From positions 1,596,001 to 1,660,000 of the forward strand of contig NC_011027.1 in assembly GCF_000020505.1 (NCBI RefSeq): a stretch of 64,000 nt of DNA. The letters are read 5' to 3'. The notes under the pieces are model-generated. The model did not search any database and was not told the DNA's origin. It was given only the letters and a program-made list of their open reading frames with translations. Of this stretch, positions 39,114-49,301 are shown piece by piece. The position numbers were made by a program, and so were the translations under genes. Origin of the DNA: Chlorobaculum parvum NCIB 8327. Lineage in GTDB: Bacteria > Bacteroidota > Chlorobiia > Chlorobiales > Chlorobiaceae. The stretch's first letter is position 1, and every line of letters starts with the position of its first letter.

Positions 39114-39857
39114 TCAGGCCTTGCCCTGCTTTGCCACGGCTTCCTGGGCTTTCTTCAGCTCCTCCTGGTCGCCCAAGTAATAACTCCGGATTGGCTTCAG
39201 ATCGTCGTCAAGCTCGTACACGAGCGGAATGCCAGTCGGAATGTTCAGGCCGACGATATCCTCATCGGAAATATTGTCGAGATATTTGACCAGCGCACGG
39301 AGCGAGTTGCCGTGGGCCGTAATGATGACACGCTTGCCGTCCATGATCTGCGGCGCGATGGTTTCGTGCCAGTAAGGCAGGAAGCGCGCGACAGTGTCTT
39401 TCAGGCACTCGGTAGCCGGAAGCTCCTCGGGAGTGAGCGCAGCATAACGGCGATCCTTGCTCGGATGACGTTCGTCGTCAGCATCGAGGGCCGGGGGCGG
39501 AGTGTCGTAGCTGCGGCGCCAGATCAGCACCTGCTCGTCGCCGTGGCGCTGAGCGGTCTCAGTCTTGTTGAGCCCCTGAAGCGCACCGTAGTGACGTTCG
39601 TTTAACCTCCAGGACTTGGTGACGGGAATCCACATCAGATCCATCTGGTCGAGCACCGTCCAGAGCGTCCTGATGGCGCGTTTGAGTACCGAAGCGTAGG
39701 CCATATCGAACACGAATCCCTCGTCCTTCAGGAGCTGACCGGCGGCTTTGGCCTCTTCCCTTCCTTTTTCCGAAAGATCAATATCAACCCAGCCGGTAAA
39801 ACGGTTCTCCCTGTTCCACTGGCTTTCGCCGTGCCTCAGCAGGACAAGTTTTTTCAT
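39114..39857 (-). CDS. gpmA: 2,3-bisphosphoglycerate-dependent phosphoglycerate mutase
   Basis: A 247-residue enzyme with [20 protein letters not shown] at the N-terminus, holding the phosphohistidine, and [14 protein letters not shown] and [16 protein letters not shown] later, the second catalytic histidine region. It interconverts 2- and 3-phosphoglycerate in glycolysis and gluconeogenesis. AGGAG lies seven bases before the ATG. A TTGACA hexamer at 39925-39920 could be a -35 element, but no good -10 is visible. It is unlinked to gltB. Confidence 0.96.
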   Translation of the reverse strand: MKKLVLLRHGESQWNRENRFTGWVDIDLSEKGREEAKAAGQLLKDEGFVFDMAYASVLKRAIRTLWTVLDQMDLMWIPVTKSWRLNERHYGALQGLNKTETAQRHGDEQVLIWRRSYDTPPPALDADDERHPSKDRRYAALTPEELPATECLKDTVARFLPYWHETIAPQIMDGKRVIITAHGNSLRALVKYLDNISDEDIVGLNIPTGIPLVYELDDDLKPIRSYYLGDQEELKKAQEAVAKQGKA

Positions 39858-40205
39858 GTAACGCTCCTAACTCTATTAGTGTATTTTGAAAAAAGGAAAG
39901 AGTGCGCCCTTTACGGGCTTGTCAATTTAATATTCTGAAACCCCATTCTCAAACATTCTCTCAGTAGCTCCCACAGTTGCTGCTAACCTCTTTTTCCCGT
40001 CATGCGTGTGCAGTTTTTTTCTCCTCTGTTAGGTGGCGTGTATGGCATTATCGATCAAAATGTTCTATCTTATATGATTTTTGACGCTTGATGAGCAAAC
40101 CTGACTCCATGGCACCGGCAAAGGCTGCCCATCGAATGACGGAACCAATCAGCGGTGCCCTCCGGGCAGTACCTCAGTAATCAGCACGTATCGTATCTGA
40201 ACACC
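39858..40205. other. Divergent intergenic region
   Basis: About 350 bases between the divergent gpmA and flavoprotein genes. It must carry both promoters. Apart from a TTGACA at 39925-39920 facing gpmA I see no clear signals, no hairpin and no small gene. Confidence 0.5.
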
Positions 40206-41468
40206 ATGAACGTCAACAATTTCAGATTTACGCTCGGCGGAAAAGAGTTTGTCCCTATCGTGATCGGCGGCATGGGAGTCAACATCTCGACTTCGGAGCT
40301 TGCACTCTCGGCAGAACGGCTGGGCGGTATCGGCCATATTTCCGATGCCGAGGTCATGCAGGTTTGTGATCAGATTTTCGGAACCACCTACACCAGCGAC
40401 AAACGCCAGAGGTACGCCTCGAACTTCAATAATCCGGACAAATCGAGCGTGCAGTTCGATCTGGAGCAGCTCGCCGAAGCGCAGAAGCGCTTCGTTGACT
40501 ACACCATGAGCCGGAAAACGGGCAATGGGGCGATCTTCATGAACTGCATGGAGAAGCTCACGATGAACAACTCCGCTGCGACGCTCAAGGTGCGCCTGGA
40601 GGCTGCCCTGAACGCAGGCATCGACGGCATCACGCTCGCCGCCGGCCTGAACCTCAGAACCCTCGATCTTATCAGCGATCACGAACGGTTCCGTGACGTC
40701 AAGCTCGGAATCATCATCTCTTCGGTGCGGGCACTCTCGATTTTCCTGAAACGAGCCATCCGGCTTGAGCGGCTGCCGGACTATATTGTGGTCGAAGGGC
40801 CTCTTGCGGGTGGCCATCTCGGCTTCAGCCTGGACGACTGGCAGTCACAGAGTCTGCAAACCATCGTTGCTGAAACGATCGCCTTCCTGAAAAAAGAGAA
40901 TCTCGATATTCCGGTCATTCCGGCAGGCGGCATCTTCACCGGTACCGACGCGGTGGAGTACCTGCAGATGGGCGCTTCGGCTGTTCAGGTGGCCACACGG
41001 TTCACCATCGCGCAGGAATCGGGACTTCCGGACAAGGTCAAACAGCACTATATCAATGCCCAGCCGGAAGATGTCGAGGTCAACACCGCTTCCACGACCG
41101 GCTACCCGATGCGCATGCTCAAGCAGTCACCCACGCTTCAGTACGGCATAAAGCCCAACTGCGAGGGACTCGGCTACCTGCTCGACAACTCGGGTAAATG
41201 CCCCTACATCGACGACTACTACCAGGCGCTCGAATCTAGAGACCCTGCCGAGGGCCGTTTCGTCGTCAAAAACCACACATGCCTCTGCACCGGTATGGCG
41301 CGCTATGACTGCTGGACCTGCGGGCAAACGGTCTCGCGCCTGAAAGAGACCACCAACCGCCTGCCCGATGGCACCTGGCAACTGCCCACAGCCGAGGAGA
41401 TTTTCAACGATTACCTCCTGAGCGAAAACCACTCCATCAGCAAACCGGCTATCGAAAAGGAGCAGTGA
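40206..41468 (+). CDS. Nitronate monooxygenase / FabK-like flavoprotein with Cys-rich tail
   Basis: A 420-residue protein from ATG 40206; an upstream in-frame start at 40155 adds 17 residues unlike the family. VPIVIGGMGVNIS at the N-terminus, VVEGPLAGGHLGF in the middle and VIPAGGIFTGTDAVEYLQMGA later give the FMN-binding TIM-barrel of the 2-nitropropane dioxygenase family, whose members include nitronate monooxygenases and the enoyl-ACP reductase FabK. The C-terminal stretch CLCTGMARYDCWTCG, about residues 359-373, holds four cysteines spaced like a metal or disulfide site, which is not part of the usual domain. Substrate is unknown. Confidence 0.85.
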   Translation: MNVNNFRFTLGGKEFVPIVIGGMGVNISTSELALSAERLGGIGHISDAEVMQVCDQIFGTTYTSDKRQRYASNFNNPDKSSVQFDLEQLAEAQKRFVDYTMSRKTGNGAIFMNCMEKLTMNNSAATLKVRLEAALNAGIDGITLAAGLNLRTLDLISDHERFRDVKLGIIISSVRALSIFLKRAIRLERLPDYIVVEGPLAGGHLGFSLDDWQSQSLQTIVAETIAFLKKENLDIPVIPAGGIFTGTDAVEYLQMGASAVQVATRFTIAQESGLPDKVKQHYINAQPEDVEVNTASTTGYPMRMLKQSPTLQYGIKPNCEGLGYLLDNSGKCPYIDDYYQALESRDPAEGRFVVKNHTCLCTGMARYDCWTCGQTVSRLKETTNRLPDGTWQLPTAEEIFNDYLLSENHSISKPAIEKEQ

Positions 41469-41589
41469 AAGCAGGAAGTATTTTTGCCTCGGAAGATCGG
41501 ATAGCTTACTTTGTATGAAAGATGTAACAGGGTGAACAATTTGCCCGTTACGAAATAGCATTTCGGTCAGAAACCACCTTCCTGCCGAC

Positions 41590-42597
41590 ATGAAGCGCCA
41601 TCTGATTTCCTGGTTGAGGCTTTCGGCCTCATTCATCTTCCTGCTTCTGGCAGCCATAGCTGTCAACCAGCTTTACAGCCTGTCGATGCTGCTCGAAAAG
41701 CTTCTCCCCTTTTCGGGCTACGCTTTCCTTGCGCTCTGGGCTATTTTTTTCATCATCACAGCCGTCACCGGCTACCGACTCTGGAAAGCGCCGAAGATTC
41801 CGCCGCTGGCAGACAGGGAGGGCGGCAAGCATTTTGACGACTATATCGCCTACCTCTCCAGGGCACTCAGGGTGCATACCACAATGCCGGAAGACAGCAG
41901 AAAAAGTGGCGATCTGCGTTGGGTTAAAACCAACCTCAAATTGCATGAGGTCGATGCGCTGAACCACACCAAGACCGTCGCCACCAAGAATTTCTTCATC
42001 GGCGCCTTTGCCCAGAACACCTCGTACGGCACCACAACATCGCTGATGAACAACATCAAGCTGATCTGGCATATTTATTCCAGCTACTACCACCATCAAT
42101 CGGCCAGAGAGTTCGTGCAGCTACTCAAATCGGTTTACGAATGCCTGCCGCTGTCGGACTTCAACAAGGATGAACTTCCGGCCCACATCAAGCCGATCAT
42201 CCAGTGCTCGTTCAGCAACACGCTCTCTTCGCTCTTACCGGGAGGAAACCTGCTGACCCCGTTTTTCCTCAACCTGTTTCTGGCGGGCGCAACCAACACC
42301 TATCTGACCTGCCTGGCCGGTATCATCACCTCGAAGCACTGCCAGATGCTGTCGCTTGAAGACAAGCAGGAAATCATTCAGCAGAGCATGTTCGAGGCAT
42401 CCTTCATGGTCAAGGAGATTGTCAAGGAGTGCAACCCGATTCTGTCGGTTACGATCAGCAATGCCGTCAAGAAGGCCGGGATCGAAAGCCTTGACACCGT
42501 CACAGCCCCATCAACAGGCAGCAGCGTGGCCCAGGACATCGTCTCCCACCTGGCCAGCTCGTTGAAACATATTATCAGAGAAACCGGGAATGAGTAA
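41590..42597 (+). CDS. Membrane protein with DUF697-like C-terminal region
   Basis: A 335-residue protein with two N-terminal spans (about 12-34 and 42-62), a soluble middle and a hydrophobic segment near 215-240 in a region resembling DUF697 (YcjF-type). A serine-rich tail follows. DUF697 proteins are often linked with GTPase partners, but none is encoded next door. The gene is convergent with tadA, and the start is an ATG with weak ribosome binding sequence. Assignment to DUF697 is by layout, not by a firm motif. Confidence 0.6.
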   Translation: MKRHLISWLRLSASFIFLLLAAIAVNQLYSLSMLLEKLLPFSGYAFLALWAIFFIITAVTGYRLWKAPKIPPLADREGGKHFDDYIAYLSRALRVHTTMPEDSRKSGDLRWVKTNLKLHEVDALNHTKTVATKNFFIGAFAQNTSYGTTTSLMNNIKLIWHIYSSYYHHQSAREFVQLLKSVYECLPLSDFNKDELPAHIKPIIQCSFSNTLSSLLPGGNLLTPFFLNLFLAGATNTYLTCLAGIITSKHCQMLSLEDKQEIIQQSMFEASFMVKEIVKECNPILSVTISNAVKKAGIESLDTVTAPSTGSSVAQDIVSHLASSLKHIIRETGNE

Positions 42598-42707
42598 ATA
42601 CTAGCGGTCGCGATCAATATCAATGAAAGAGAGCACACAAAAGCACAGAGCTCTTGAATGAAACTGAATTAACGCCCCGTATTCCCCTCCTCTTCGCACA
42701 CGCTCGT

Positions 42708-43166
42708 TTATCGCCCTCTTAACCCCCGGAAAAAATCCTGCAACAGGCTTTCGGCTTTGTGTTCCATGATACCGCCGTACACCTCGGGCTGGTGGTTAAG
42801 GGCGCTGCAGCCGGTGACGTTGAGCACGGTGCCGGATGCGCCCATCTTCGGGTCCCAGGCACCGAACACCACGCGACTGATTTTGGAAAGCACGATCGCA
42901 CCGGCGCACATCGGGCAGGGCTCCAGCGTGACGGCAAGCGTACACCCTTCGAGGTATTTATTATCGAGCGTGGCCATCGCCGAGGTCAACGCGATCATCT
43001 CGGCATGAGCGGTGGCATCCGAAAGAGTCTCCACCTGATTGTAGCCACGGCCGATGACCAAACCGTTCGGGTCGAGCACCACCGCACCGACCGGCACCTC
43101 TTTGCTTTCATAAGCCTTGATGGCTTCCCGAAAAGCCAGTTCCATGCAGCGATTCAGATCAGACAT
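42708..43166 (-). CDS. tadA: tRNA-specific adenosine-34 deaminase TadA
   Basis: A 152-residue deaminase from ATG 43166; an upstream TTG at 43193 would add nine residues and is less likely. ATAHAEMIAL provides the zinc histidine and catalytic glutamate, and EPCPMCAGAI the two zinc cysteines. It converts A34 to inosine in tRNA-Arg(ACG). Not related to the Tad pilus genes despite the name. Convergent with the DUF697-like gene. Confidence 0.95.
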   Translation of the reverse strand: MSDLNRCMELAFREAIKAYESKEVPVGAVVLDPNGLVIGRGYNQVETLSDATAHAEMIALTSAMATLDNKYLEGCTLAVTLEPCPMCAGAIVLSKISRVVFGAWDPKMGASGTVLNVTGCSALNHQPEVYGGIMEHKAESLLQDFFRGLRGR

Positions 43167-43309
43167 AGGCAAGCGAAGAAATCTGCGCCACAAGCCGCAG
43201 CGGTTTCAGTAAAAGCAGAAATTTTGTTATCATAAAGTTTAAACTTTTTCCGCATTGAAGCCCGGTTTTCAACCGGCGCGTATTCTTCGATAACCATAGA
43301 ACCTCTGCG

Positions 43310-44488
43310 ATGAATATTCATGAGTATCAGGGCAAAGGCATCCTGAAACAGTTCGGTGTGGCCGTTCCCAAGGGCATAGTAGCATTTTCGGCTGAAGAAG
43401 CAAAACAGGCTGCGGCCGAGCTTTTCGAAGAGCAGTCAAGCCCCGTAGTGGTCGTCAAAGCGCAGATCCACGCAGGTGGGCGCGGCAAGGCCGGCGGCGT
43501 CAAGCTGGCCAAATCCCCCGAAGAGGTGTATGAAATTGCCCAGAAAATGCTCGGCACCACACTGGTAACCCACCAGACCGGCCCCGAAGGCAAGGAGGTC
43601 AGGAGACTGCTGATTGAAGAGGGCATGAACATCGACAAAGAGTTCTACCTCGGCATCACCCTCGATCGCGCTACGTCGTGCAACGTGCTGATGGTCTCGA
43701 CCGAAGGTGGCATGGAGATCGAAAAGGTGGCCGAAGAGACCCCCGAAAAGCTCCTCAAAATTCAGGTCAATCCGAAGTACGGCCTGCAGGGCTTCCAGGC
43801 TCGTGAAGCGGCGCTCTTCCTCGGCATGCAGGGTGAGCAGTTCCGCAATGGCGTCAAGTTCATCGATGCGCTGTACAAAGCATACACTACCATCGACGCC
43901 TCGCTGGCAGAAATCAACCCGCTCGTGGTTACCAAAGAGGGACGCGTGCTGGCTCTCGACGCCAAGATCAACTTCGATGACAATGCCATGTACCGTCATC
44001 CGGATTTCCACGAACTGCGTGACATCACCGAAGAAGATCCGCTTGAGTACGAAGCATCGAAGTCGAACCTCAACTACGTGCGCCTCGACGGCAACGTCGG
44101 CTGCATGGTCAACGGTGCCGGCCTTGCCATGGGCACTATGGACCTCATCCAGCTTGCCGGCGGCAAACCGGCCAACTTCCTCGACGTAGGCGGTGGCGCC
44201 AGCCCCAAAACGGTTGAAGAGGGCTTCAAGATTATCCTCGGCGACAAAAACGTCAAGGCCATCCTTGTCAATGTCTTCGGTGGCATCGTGCGCTGCGACC
44301 GCGTTGCCGGAGGCGTCATCGAAGCTGCCAAGAATATTGGCCTGACAGTACCGGTCATCGTGCGCCTCGAAGGCACCAATGCCAAAGAGGCACAGAAAAT
44401 GCTCGATGAATCTGGCCTCAGCCTCATCGCCGCCAACGGCCTGAGGGATGCCGCTGAAAAGGTGCAGAAAGCACTCGCCTCGGCCTGA
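43310..44488 (+). CDS. sucC: Succinyl-CoA synthetase beta subunit
   Basis: A 392-residue protein opening [17 protein letters not shown], the SucC start. It has [19 protein letters not shown] in the ATP-grasp domain, [11 protein letters not shown], and the C-terminal [11 protein letters not shown] ligase motif. It takes part in the reductive TCA cycle or TCA cycle, interconverting succinate and succinyl-CoA. The alpha subunit gene is not adjacent. A strong terminator follows. Confidence 0.97.
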   Translation: MNIHEYQGKGILKQFGVAVPKGIVAFSAEEAKQAAAELFEEQSSPVVVVKAQIHAGGRGKAGGVKLAKSPEEVYEIAQKMLGTTLVTHQTGPEGKEVRRLLIEEGMNIDKEFYLGITLDRATSCNVLMVSTEGGMEIEKVAEETPEKLLKIQVNPKYGLQGFQAREAALFLGMQGEQFRNGVKFIDALYKAYTTIDASLAEINPLVVTKEGRVLALDAKINFDDNAMYRHPDFHELRDITEEDPLEYEASKSNLNYVRLDGNVGCMVNGAGLAMGTMDLIQLAGGKPANFLDVGGGASPKTVEEGFKIILGDKNVKAILVNVFGGIVRCDRVAGGVIEAAKNIGLTVPVIVRLEGTNAKEAQKMLDESGLSLIAANGLRDAAEKVQKALASA

Positions 44489-44509
44489 GCCCTGTCCATA
44501 CAAAGCATT

Positions 44510-44560
44510 AAAGCAGAAAAGCCCGCTTCCACTACCGATGTGAAAGCGGGCTTTTGCTTT
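44510..44560 (+). terminator. Terminator after sucC
   Basis: Arms of about 21 bases (AAAGCAGAAAAGCCCGCTT paired with AAGCGGGCTTTTGCTTT) with a small loop. T-rich 3-prime arm on the plus strand, 21 bases after the sucC stop. Confidence 0.82.
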
Positions 44561-44604
44561 GCCTCGAAACCTGAAAATTCATCCCCCAAAACGATATAAA
44601 AAAA

Positions 44605-44637
44605 CAGGGCGAAAGGATCAACCAACCTTTCGCCCTG
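44605..44637 (-). terminator. Terminator for the efflux operon
   Basis: Twelve-base arms CAGGGCGAAAGG/CCTTTCGCCCTG with a nine-base loop. On the minus strand a T-run follows, so it faces the macB transcript, about 310 bases after its stop. Confidence 0.75.
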
Positions 44638-44946
44638 TCATTTCAGCAATCGTCCGTCCTTCTCCGCATCTCATCAATCATCTGCCATAACCACAATCAC
44701 ACATCGGCACACAACCTAACAGCATAGCGAAGAAGATCCGGAATATTGCTGTCACTCACAACACAAAGAACAACACATCAACCCCATACTAACAATAACA
44801 TCACAATCACATAATCATCATATCATTCAATCGTACCTTTCAATCAATAGGACGACGCCCCCCACGATTCCTTGCGCGCTTTTTTATTTTTTTCAAAAAA
44901 ATATTTCTGGTCTGCAAAAACGGGATTTTACCAGCAGCCATAGAAC
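44638..44946. other. A/C-rich stretch downstream of macB
   Basis: About 310 bases rich in CA and CAAT runs without hairpins, ribosome binding sites or open frames of note. It would be the long 3-prime untranslated part of the efflux operon transcript. Confidence 0.5.
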
Positions 44947-46902
44947 TCACTCATAGCGTAGCGCCTCGACCGGCTTGAGTCCGGCGGCTTTTTTGGCTGG
45001 CCACAATCCGAAAAACAGACCGATCAGCACCGAAAATCCGGTCGCCAGTACGACAGAAAAAATCGAGGTCTGCACCGCCCACCCGGCAAAGGTCGAAAGC
45101 ATCACCGACACGCCCACGCCGACCGCGATGCCGATGAGGCCGCCGGTGAGCGTCATGCCGACCGACTCGATCAGGAACTGGAGCATGATGTCCCCCCGCC
45201 GCGCGCCGATGGCCTTGCGCAGGCCGATCTCGCGGGTGCGTTCCGTCACCGAAACCAGCATGATGTTCATGATGCCGATGCCACCCACCACCAGCGAGAT
45301 GGCCGCAATCGAGCCGAGCAGCATGCTCATCGTCTCGGTCGTGGCGCTGAGCATCTGCTGGAACTCGGTCATGTCGCGGATGTAGAATGAATCCTCGTCA
45401 TTCGGCTGAAGTTTGTGTCGCTTGCGAACAAGGGCGTCGATCGCCTCTTTGGCCGCGTCGAGCCTGTCAGCGCTGGTCACTTCGACATAGATGCTGTTCA
45501 GATAGTCCCGGCCAAGCAGCCGGTGCATGGCGGTAGTTACAGGAACGAGCACAGCATCGTCCTGGTCCCGATGACCGGCAAATCCTTTGGGGGGAAGAAT
45601 ACCGATCACCCTGAAGTTGATGCGGTTGATCTTGATGGTTTGGCCCACGGGGTCGTCATTGCCGAACAGCTCGGAAGCGACCGTGGTGCCGATAATGGCA
45701 ACCTTCCTGCGCGACCGGATTTCATCACTGGTAAACCATCGGCCGATGGTGGGTATCGTGGAACGCATCTTGCCGTATTCAATTCCCACGCCCTCGACCG
45801 TACTGCTCCAGTTTCGGTTCAGATAGACCATCTGCGCCGTCCCGGTCACATAGCCCGAAGCATACCTGACCAGTGGCGAAAACTCTGCAATGGCCTCGAC
45901 ATCCTGCCTGGTAAAGCGGGTAAAGGTGCCGGAGCCCTGGGCGGAACCGCGAATCTTGGCTGACCCGCCCCTGACGGAGAGCAGATTCGAGCCCATCGAT
46001 TTAAGTCGTTCCTCCATCGAAGCGCGAGCCCCCGATCCCAAGGCCATCATGGCGATCACCGACGCCACGCCAACCAGAATGCCAAGCACCGAAAGCAGCG
46101 TCCTGATCTTGTTTGCCGCAATCGAACGAAACGCCTGCTTCACAAATCCGAGCATCCGCGACGGCTTGAACAGCGGCTGGTGATCGAGTTTCATCGGTTC
46201 GCCGGAAACTTCGCTTCGTCGGCCCGCATCCTCTTTTTTTCGATCATCGATAATCTTTCCGTCCTGCATGGTGATGACGCGATCGGCATAGGCGGCAATG
46301 TCATGCTCATGGGTCACCATGATGATGGTTTTGCCCTGCTGATGCAGCTCGGTGAGAATCCGCATGATCTCGTGCGAGTTCTTCGTATCGAGATTGCCGG
46401 TCGGCTCGTCGGCAAAGATGAGCATCGGATCGCGAATCAGCGCCCTGGCAATGGCCACCCGCTGCTGCTCGCCGCCGGACATCTGGTTCGGGCGATGATC
46501 CGCCCGGTGCCCCAGGCCGACCATTTCGAGCCGGGCAAGGGCATCGCTTCGGAAATCCCTTCGTTCGTCACTGTAGATGCAGGGCAGCATCACGTTGTCG
46601 ATCGTGCTCATCCGGCCAAGCAGGTGGAACTGCTGGAACACGAACCCCGCCACATTGTTGCGGAGTGTGGCCAGTTCATCACCGTTCAGCTTGCCGACAT
46701 CCTTGCCCATCAGGCGGTACTGGCCGCTGTCGGGCACATCGAGCATGCCGAGGATGTGCATCAGCGTGGACTTGCCTGATCCGGACGCTCCCATGATCGC
46801 CACGAACTCGCCCTGCGCGATGGTGAGACTTACCCCCTGCAGCGCATGAACCGAGCTTTCGCCGATCGTGTAGCTTTTGGTGATGTCAACGACCTCGATC
46901 AT
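44947..46902 (-). CDS. macB: MacB-like ABC transporter, fused ATPase and permease
   Basis: A 651-residue protein. The N-terminal ATPase (about 1-225) has GASGSGKST at 38-46, the [15 protein letters not shown] signature and [12 protein letters not shown] linker, a first span (about 270-290), a large periplasmic MacB domain and three C-terminal spans with the FtsX-type GAAISLV and [15 protein letters not shown] stretch follow. It is a mechanotransmission exporter working with MacA and TolC. It overlaps macA by four bases. Substrate could be a macrolide, peptide or lipid-linked molecule; it is not predictable. Confidence 0.92.
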   Translation of the reverse strand: MIEVVDITKSYTIGESSVHALQGVSLTIAQGEFVAIMGASGSGKSTLMHILGMLDVPDSGQYRLMGKDVGKLNGDELATLRNNVAGFVFQQFHLLGRMSTIDNVMLPCIYSDERRDFRSDALARLEMVGLGHRADHRPNQMSGGEQQRVAIARALIRDPMLIFADEPTGNLDTKNSHEIMRILTELHQQGKTIIMVTHEHDIAAYADRVITMQDGKIIDDRKKEDAGRRSEVSGEPMKLDHQPLFKPSRMLGFVKQAFRSIAANKIRTLLSVLGILVGVASVIAMMALGSGARASMEERLKSMGSNLLSVRGGSAKIRGSAQGSGTFTRFTRQDVEAIAEFSPLVRYASGYVTGTAQMVYLNRNWSSTVEGVGIEYGKMRSTIPTIGRWFTSDEIRSRRKVAIIGTTVASELFGNDDPVGQTIKINRINFRVIGILPPKGFAGHRDQDDAVLVPVTTAMHRLLGRDYLNSIYVEVTSADRLDAAKEAIDALVRKRHKLQPNDEDSFYIRDMTEFQQMLSATTETMSMLLGSIAAISLVVGGIGIMNIMLVSVTERTREIGLRKAIGARRGDIMLQFLIESVGMTLTGGLIGIAVGVGVSVMLSTFAGWAVQTSIFSVVLATGFSVLIGLFFGLWPAKKAAGLKPVEALRYE

Positions 46903-47879
46903 TCGCCCTTCTTCTGATTGTCACGCTTGCGTTGCGGCATAAATGGATTACTGCCACCATTATCTTTCGGCAGCTCAAACGACTTGTTTTCAACCAGCAC
47001 GACATCCGAAGCCGAAAGTCCGCTGACAATCTCCACACTGCTGTCGTCCTGCAGGCCGACCTGTACCGGCACCGTTTTCAGCGAGTCCTTACCCGCGACT
47101 TTCTTCAGCACGAACGACTGACCATTCTGCATTTTGACAGCAGCATGCGGAAGCGTGAGCACCCGGTCTTCCTCCTTGACGATGATATCGACATTGGCGC
47201 TCATGCCGGATCTGAACACATCGGGCACCCTGGCAGGCAGGATATCGACATAGTAGATATTCACGTTGTTCACCAGCGTGGACTCGTAATAGATATGATC
47301 GACGACGCCCTCGACGCTGATTTCGGGATAGGCATCAAGGCTGATCTCGGTTCTCTGCCCGACCTGTACGTTGCCGATGTCGGTCTCGTCAACGTCAGCC
47401 TGCACAATCAGCCGGTCTGAAAGCACCAGCACGGCATCGCTGGTGGTGATGGTCTGGCCCGGATTGAGATCGCTCACGATCACCTGCCCGTCGATGGGCG
47501 AAATGAGAGCCGTCTGATTGTAAACTTTGTTCCAGTAATCGATCTCGCTCTGCCCTTTCTGCGTGGCTGCATCGAGCAGCGCAGCCCGTTCGGTGGAGCT
47601 GATGAGCGCAAGCACCTGCCCCTTCTTGACGAAATCGCCCTCCTTGACGAGAATCTGGTCGATGCGCCCGCTGACCGGCGACTTGATCTCAAGCCGGTTC
47701 TGCGGCTTGACCGTTGCCGTGGTCGATACCATCTGACGGATATCACCGATTGCAGGCCGGTACTCCCGGTACGACACCTTCGCCTTGCTGTCGAAAGCGG
47801 TCGTGAAATAAAAAAATCCTGCGATGGCCGCTATGGCAAGCACGCCACCCCAGATCATGAGCTGTTTACCTCGTTTCAA
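46899..47879 (-). CDS. macA: MacA-like periplasmic adaptor (HlyD family)
   Basis: A 326-residue protein with an N-terminal span (about 8-28), the biotinyl-lipoyl motif [20 protein letters not shown], a very short alpha-hairpin and the [15 protein letters not shown] half-motif, then a beta-barrel domain and a Lys-rich disordered tail. It links MacB in the inner membrane to TolC in the outer membrane. It overlaps tolC by 14 bases and macB by four, so the three genes form one operon. Confidence 0.9.
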   Translation of the reverse strand: MKRGKQLMIWGGVLAIAAIAGFFYFTTAFDSKAKVSYREYRPAIGDIRQMVSTTATVKPQNRLEIKSPVSGRIDQILVKEGDFVKKGQVLALISSTERAALLDAATQKGQSEIDYWNKVYNQTALISPIDGQVIVSDLNPGQTITTSDAVLVLSDRLIVQADVDETDIGNVQVGQRTEISLDAYPEISVEGVVDHIYYESTLVNNVNIYYVDILPARVPDVFRSGMSANVDIIVKEEDRVLTLPHAAVKMQNGQSFVLKKVAGKDSLKTVPVQVGLQDDSSVEIVSGLSASDVVLVENKSFELPKDNGGSNPFMPQRKRDNQKKGE

Positions 47880-49152
47880 GAGTCCCTCCTTTTGCCTGCA
47901 CCCAGGCTGCTTCGGCGGTCAGCAGATTTGAGCGGGCGTTGAGAAATGATTTTTTCGCACTGACGAAATTGTCTTCGATGATAGTCCAGTCGTTGAAGGA
48001 GACCAAGCCGGCAGAGTACTGCGCATCGGCGATTCTTGCCCGCTCGGCAGCGGCATCGAGAAATTTTTTCTGGACATCCACCTTTTCGGAAGCGTCGCGG
48101 AAGTTCTTCCACGCCTCTTCCAGACTCCGCATGAGTGAAAAGTAGAGGCTCTCTTCATCGGCGCTAAGCTGGTTGACCACAGCTCTCGCTTTGGCCACTC
48201 CGGCTCGTCCTGCACCACCGGCATAAATGGGCACCGACACGTCGATCCCGGCCTGCCAGTCAGTGCGGTCAGGCGGAAGCTGCCTGAACGAGCTGTTGCC
48301 AAAACCAGTGGAAACAGAGACTGAAGGCATGAACGCGCTCTTCGAGGCCTGAAGGTTGTATCCGGCAGCATCTTTCTGCGCGGTGAGTTCGAGGTAGGCC
48401 GGATTGTTCCGCGCGATGCTGTCGAAATCGGGCGGTGTGCGGGTCTGTTCGCTTGCCGTGAACTGCCCGGTCACGCGGATCGGCGTGAAGCTGCGGCGAC
48501 CAAGCTGGGTGCTGAGCACCATCTGGGCAAGATCGAGCGCACGCCTTGCCTGGGCCACCTCGAACTCCGACTCCGCCAGATCAGCCTGTGCCTTGCTGAG
48601 CGAGCCGATGTTCTCCGTTCCTGACTTGTAAAGCAGCGAAATCAAACGGAGGTTCTGCTTTCGTTTCGTCATGATCTCCTCGGCGAGGGAGACCTGTTGC
48701 TGCGCGGTGAGCAACTGCACGAACGCTGCCCGAAGGGCGTAGCGAGTATCGACCGAAACCGCCTCTTCGCTGTACCTCGACGCCTTGAGTTTTTCGGTGG
48801 CGGACTTCACCTCGCTTGAGGTTTTGGCGCCATCGTAGAGCAACTGGCTGGCGTTGACCCCGTACGACCACGCCCCGCTTGCCACAGCGTCAGTTGAGGC
48901 GGAGCGCGTTCCGCCAGCGCTGGCACTGACGGCCGGCAACGTGCCACCCTTGACGATCTTGCGCTGCGCCTCGGCCTGCCGGACGGACTCTGCCGCCGAA
49001 CGCAGATCGGGATGATGCGAGGCGGCTTCATCGAGGCACTGCGACCAGCTCAGCGTTTCAAGCGCCGATGCGGCTGCCCCCGGCAGGCAGGCAAAACAGA
49101 GTACCGCGACAAAAATGCGAGTTGCGCGAAATCGTCTCATGAGGCGGATCAA
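47866..49152 (-). CDS. tolC: TolC-family outer-membrane efflux protein
   Basis: A 428-residue protein with a signal peptide (about 1-29, with CLPGAAASA). It carries two OEP repeats; the first begins LSWSQCLDEAASHHPDLRSA and the second DFDSIARNNPAYLELTAQKD, each a long helix-strand-helix unit. It forms the outer-membrane exit duct. First gene of the tolC-macA-macB operon. A divergent promoter region of about 150 bases separates it from the ABC-F gene. Confidence 0.92.
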   Translation of the reverse strand: MIRLMRRFRATRIFVAVLCFACLPGAAASALETLSWSQCLDEAASHHPDLRSAAESVRQAEAQRKIVKGGTLPAVSASAGGTRSASTDAVASGAWSYGVNASQLLYDGAKTSSEVKSATEKLKASRYSEEAVSVDTRYALRAAFVQLLTAQQQVSLAEEIMTKRKQNLRLISLLYKSGTENIGSLSKAQADLAESEFEVAQARRALDLAQMVLSTQLGRRSFTPIRVTGQFTASEQTRTPPDFDSIARNNPAYLELTAQKDAAGYNLQASKSAFMPSVSVSTGFGNSSFRQLPPDRTDWQAGIDVSVPIYAGGAGRAGVAKARAVVNQLSADEESLYFSLMRSLEEAWKNFRDASEKVDVQKKFLDAAAERARIADAQYSAGLVSFNDWTIIEDNFVSAKKSFLNARSNLLTAEAAWVQAKGGTLETR

Positions 49153-49301
49153 TAATCTGTGATTTGAAAAACACTCACCGGTTGGACGACATGGTATTTC
49201 ATTTCAAGCGCCATGCAAGGCGATTCCGGACGGAAACGGACGGTAGCATGGAGCTTTAACGAAATATCGTATCTTCACCACAAACCTGAAACCGCGACTC
49301 C

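Noticed and set aside
44640-44860. CA-rich runs resembling a short tandem array
   Set aside because: No unit of fixed length or spacing repeats, so it is neither a CRISPR array nor a true tandem repeat.
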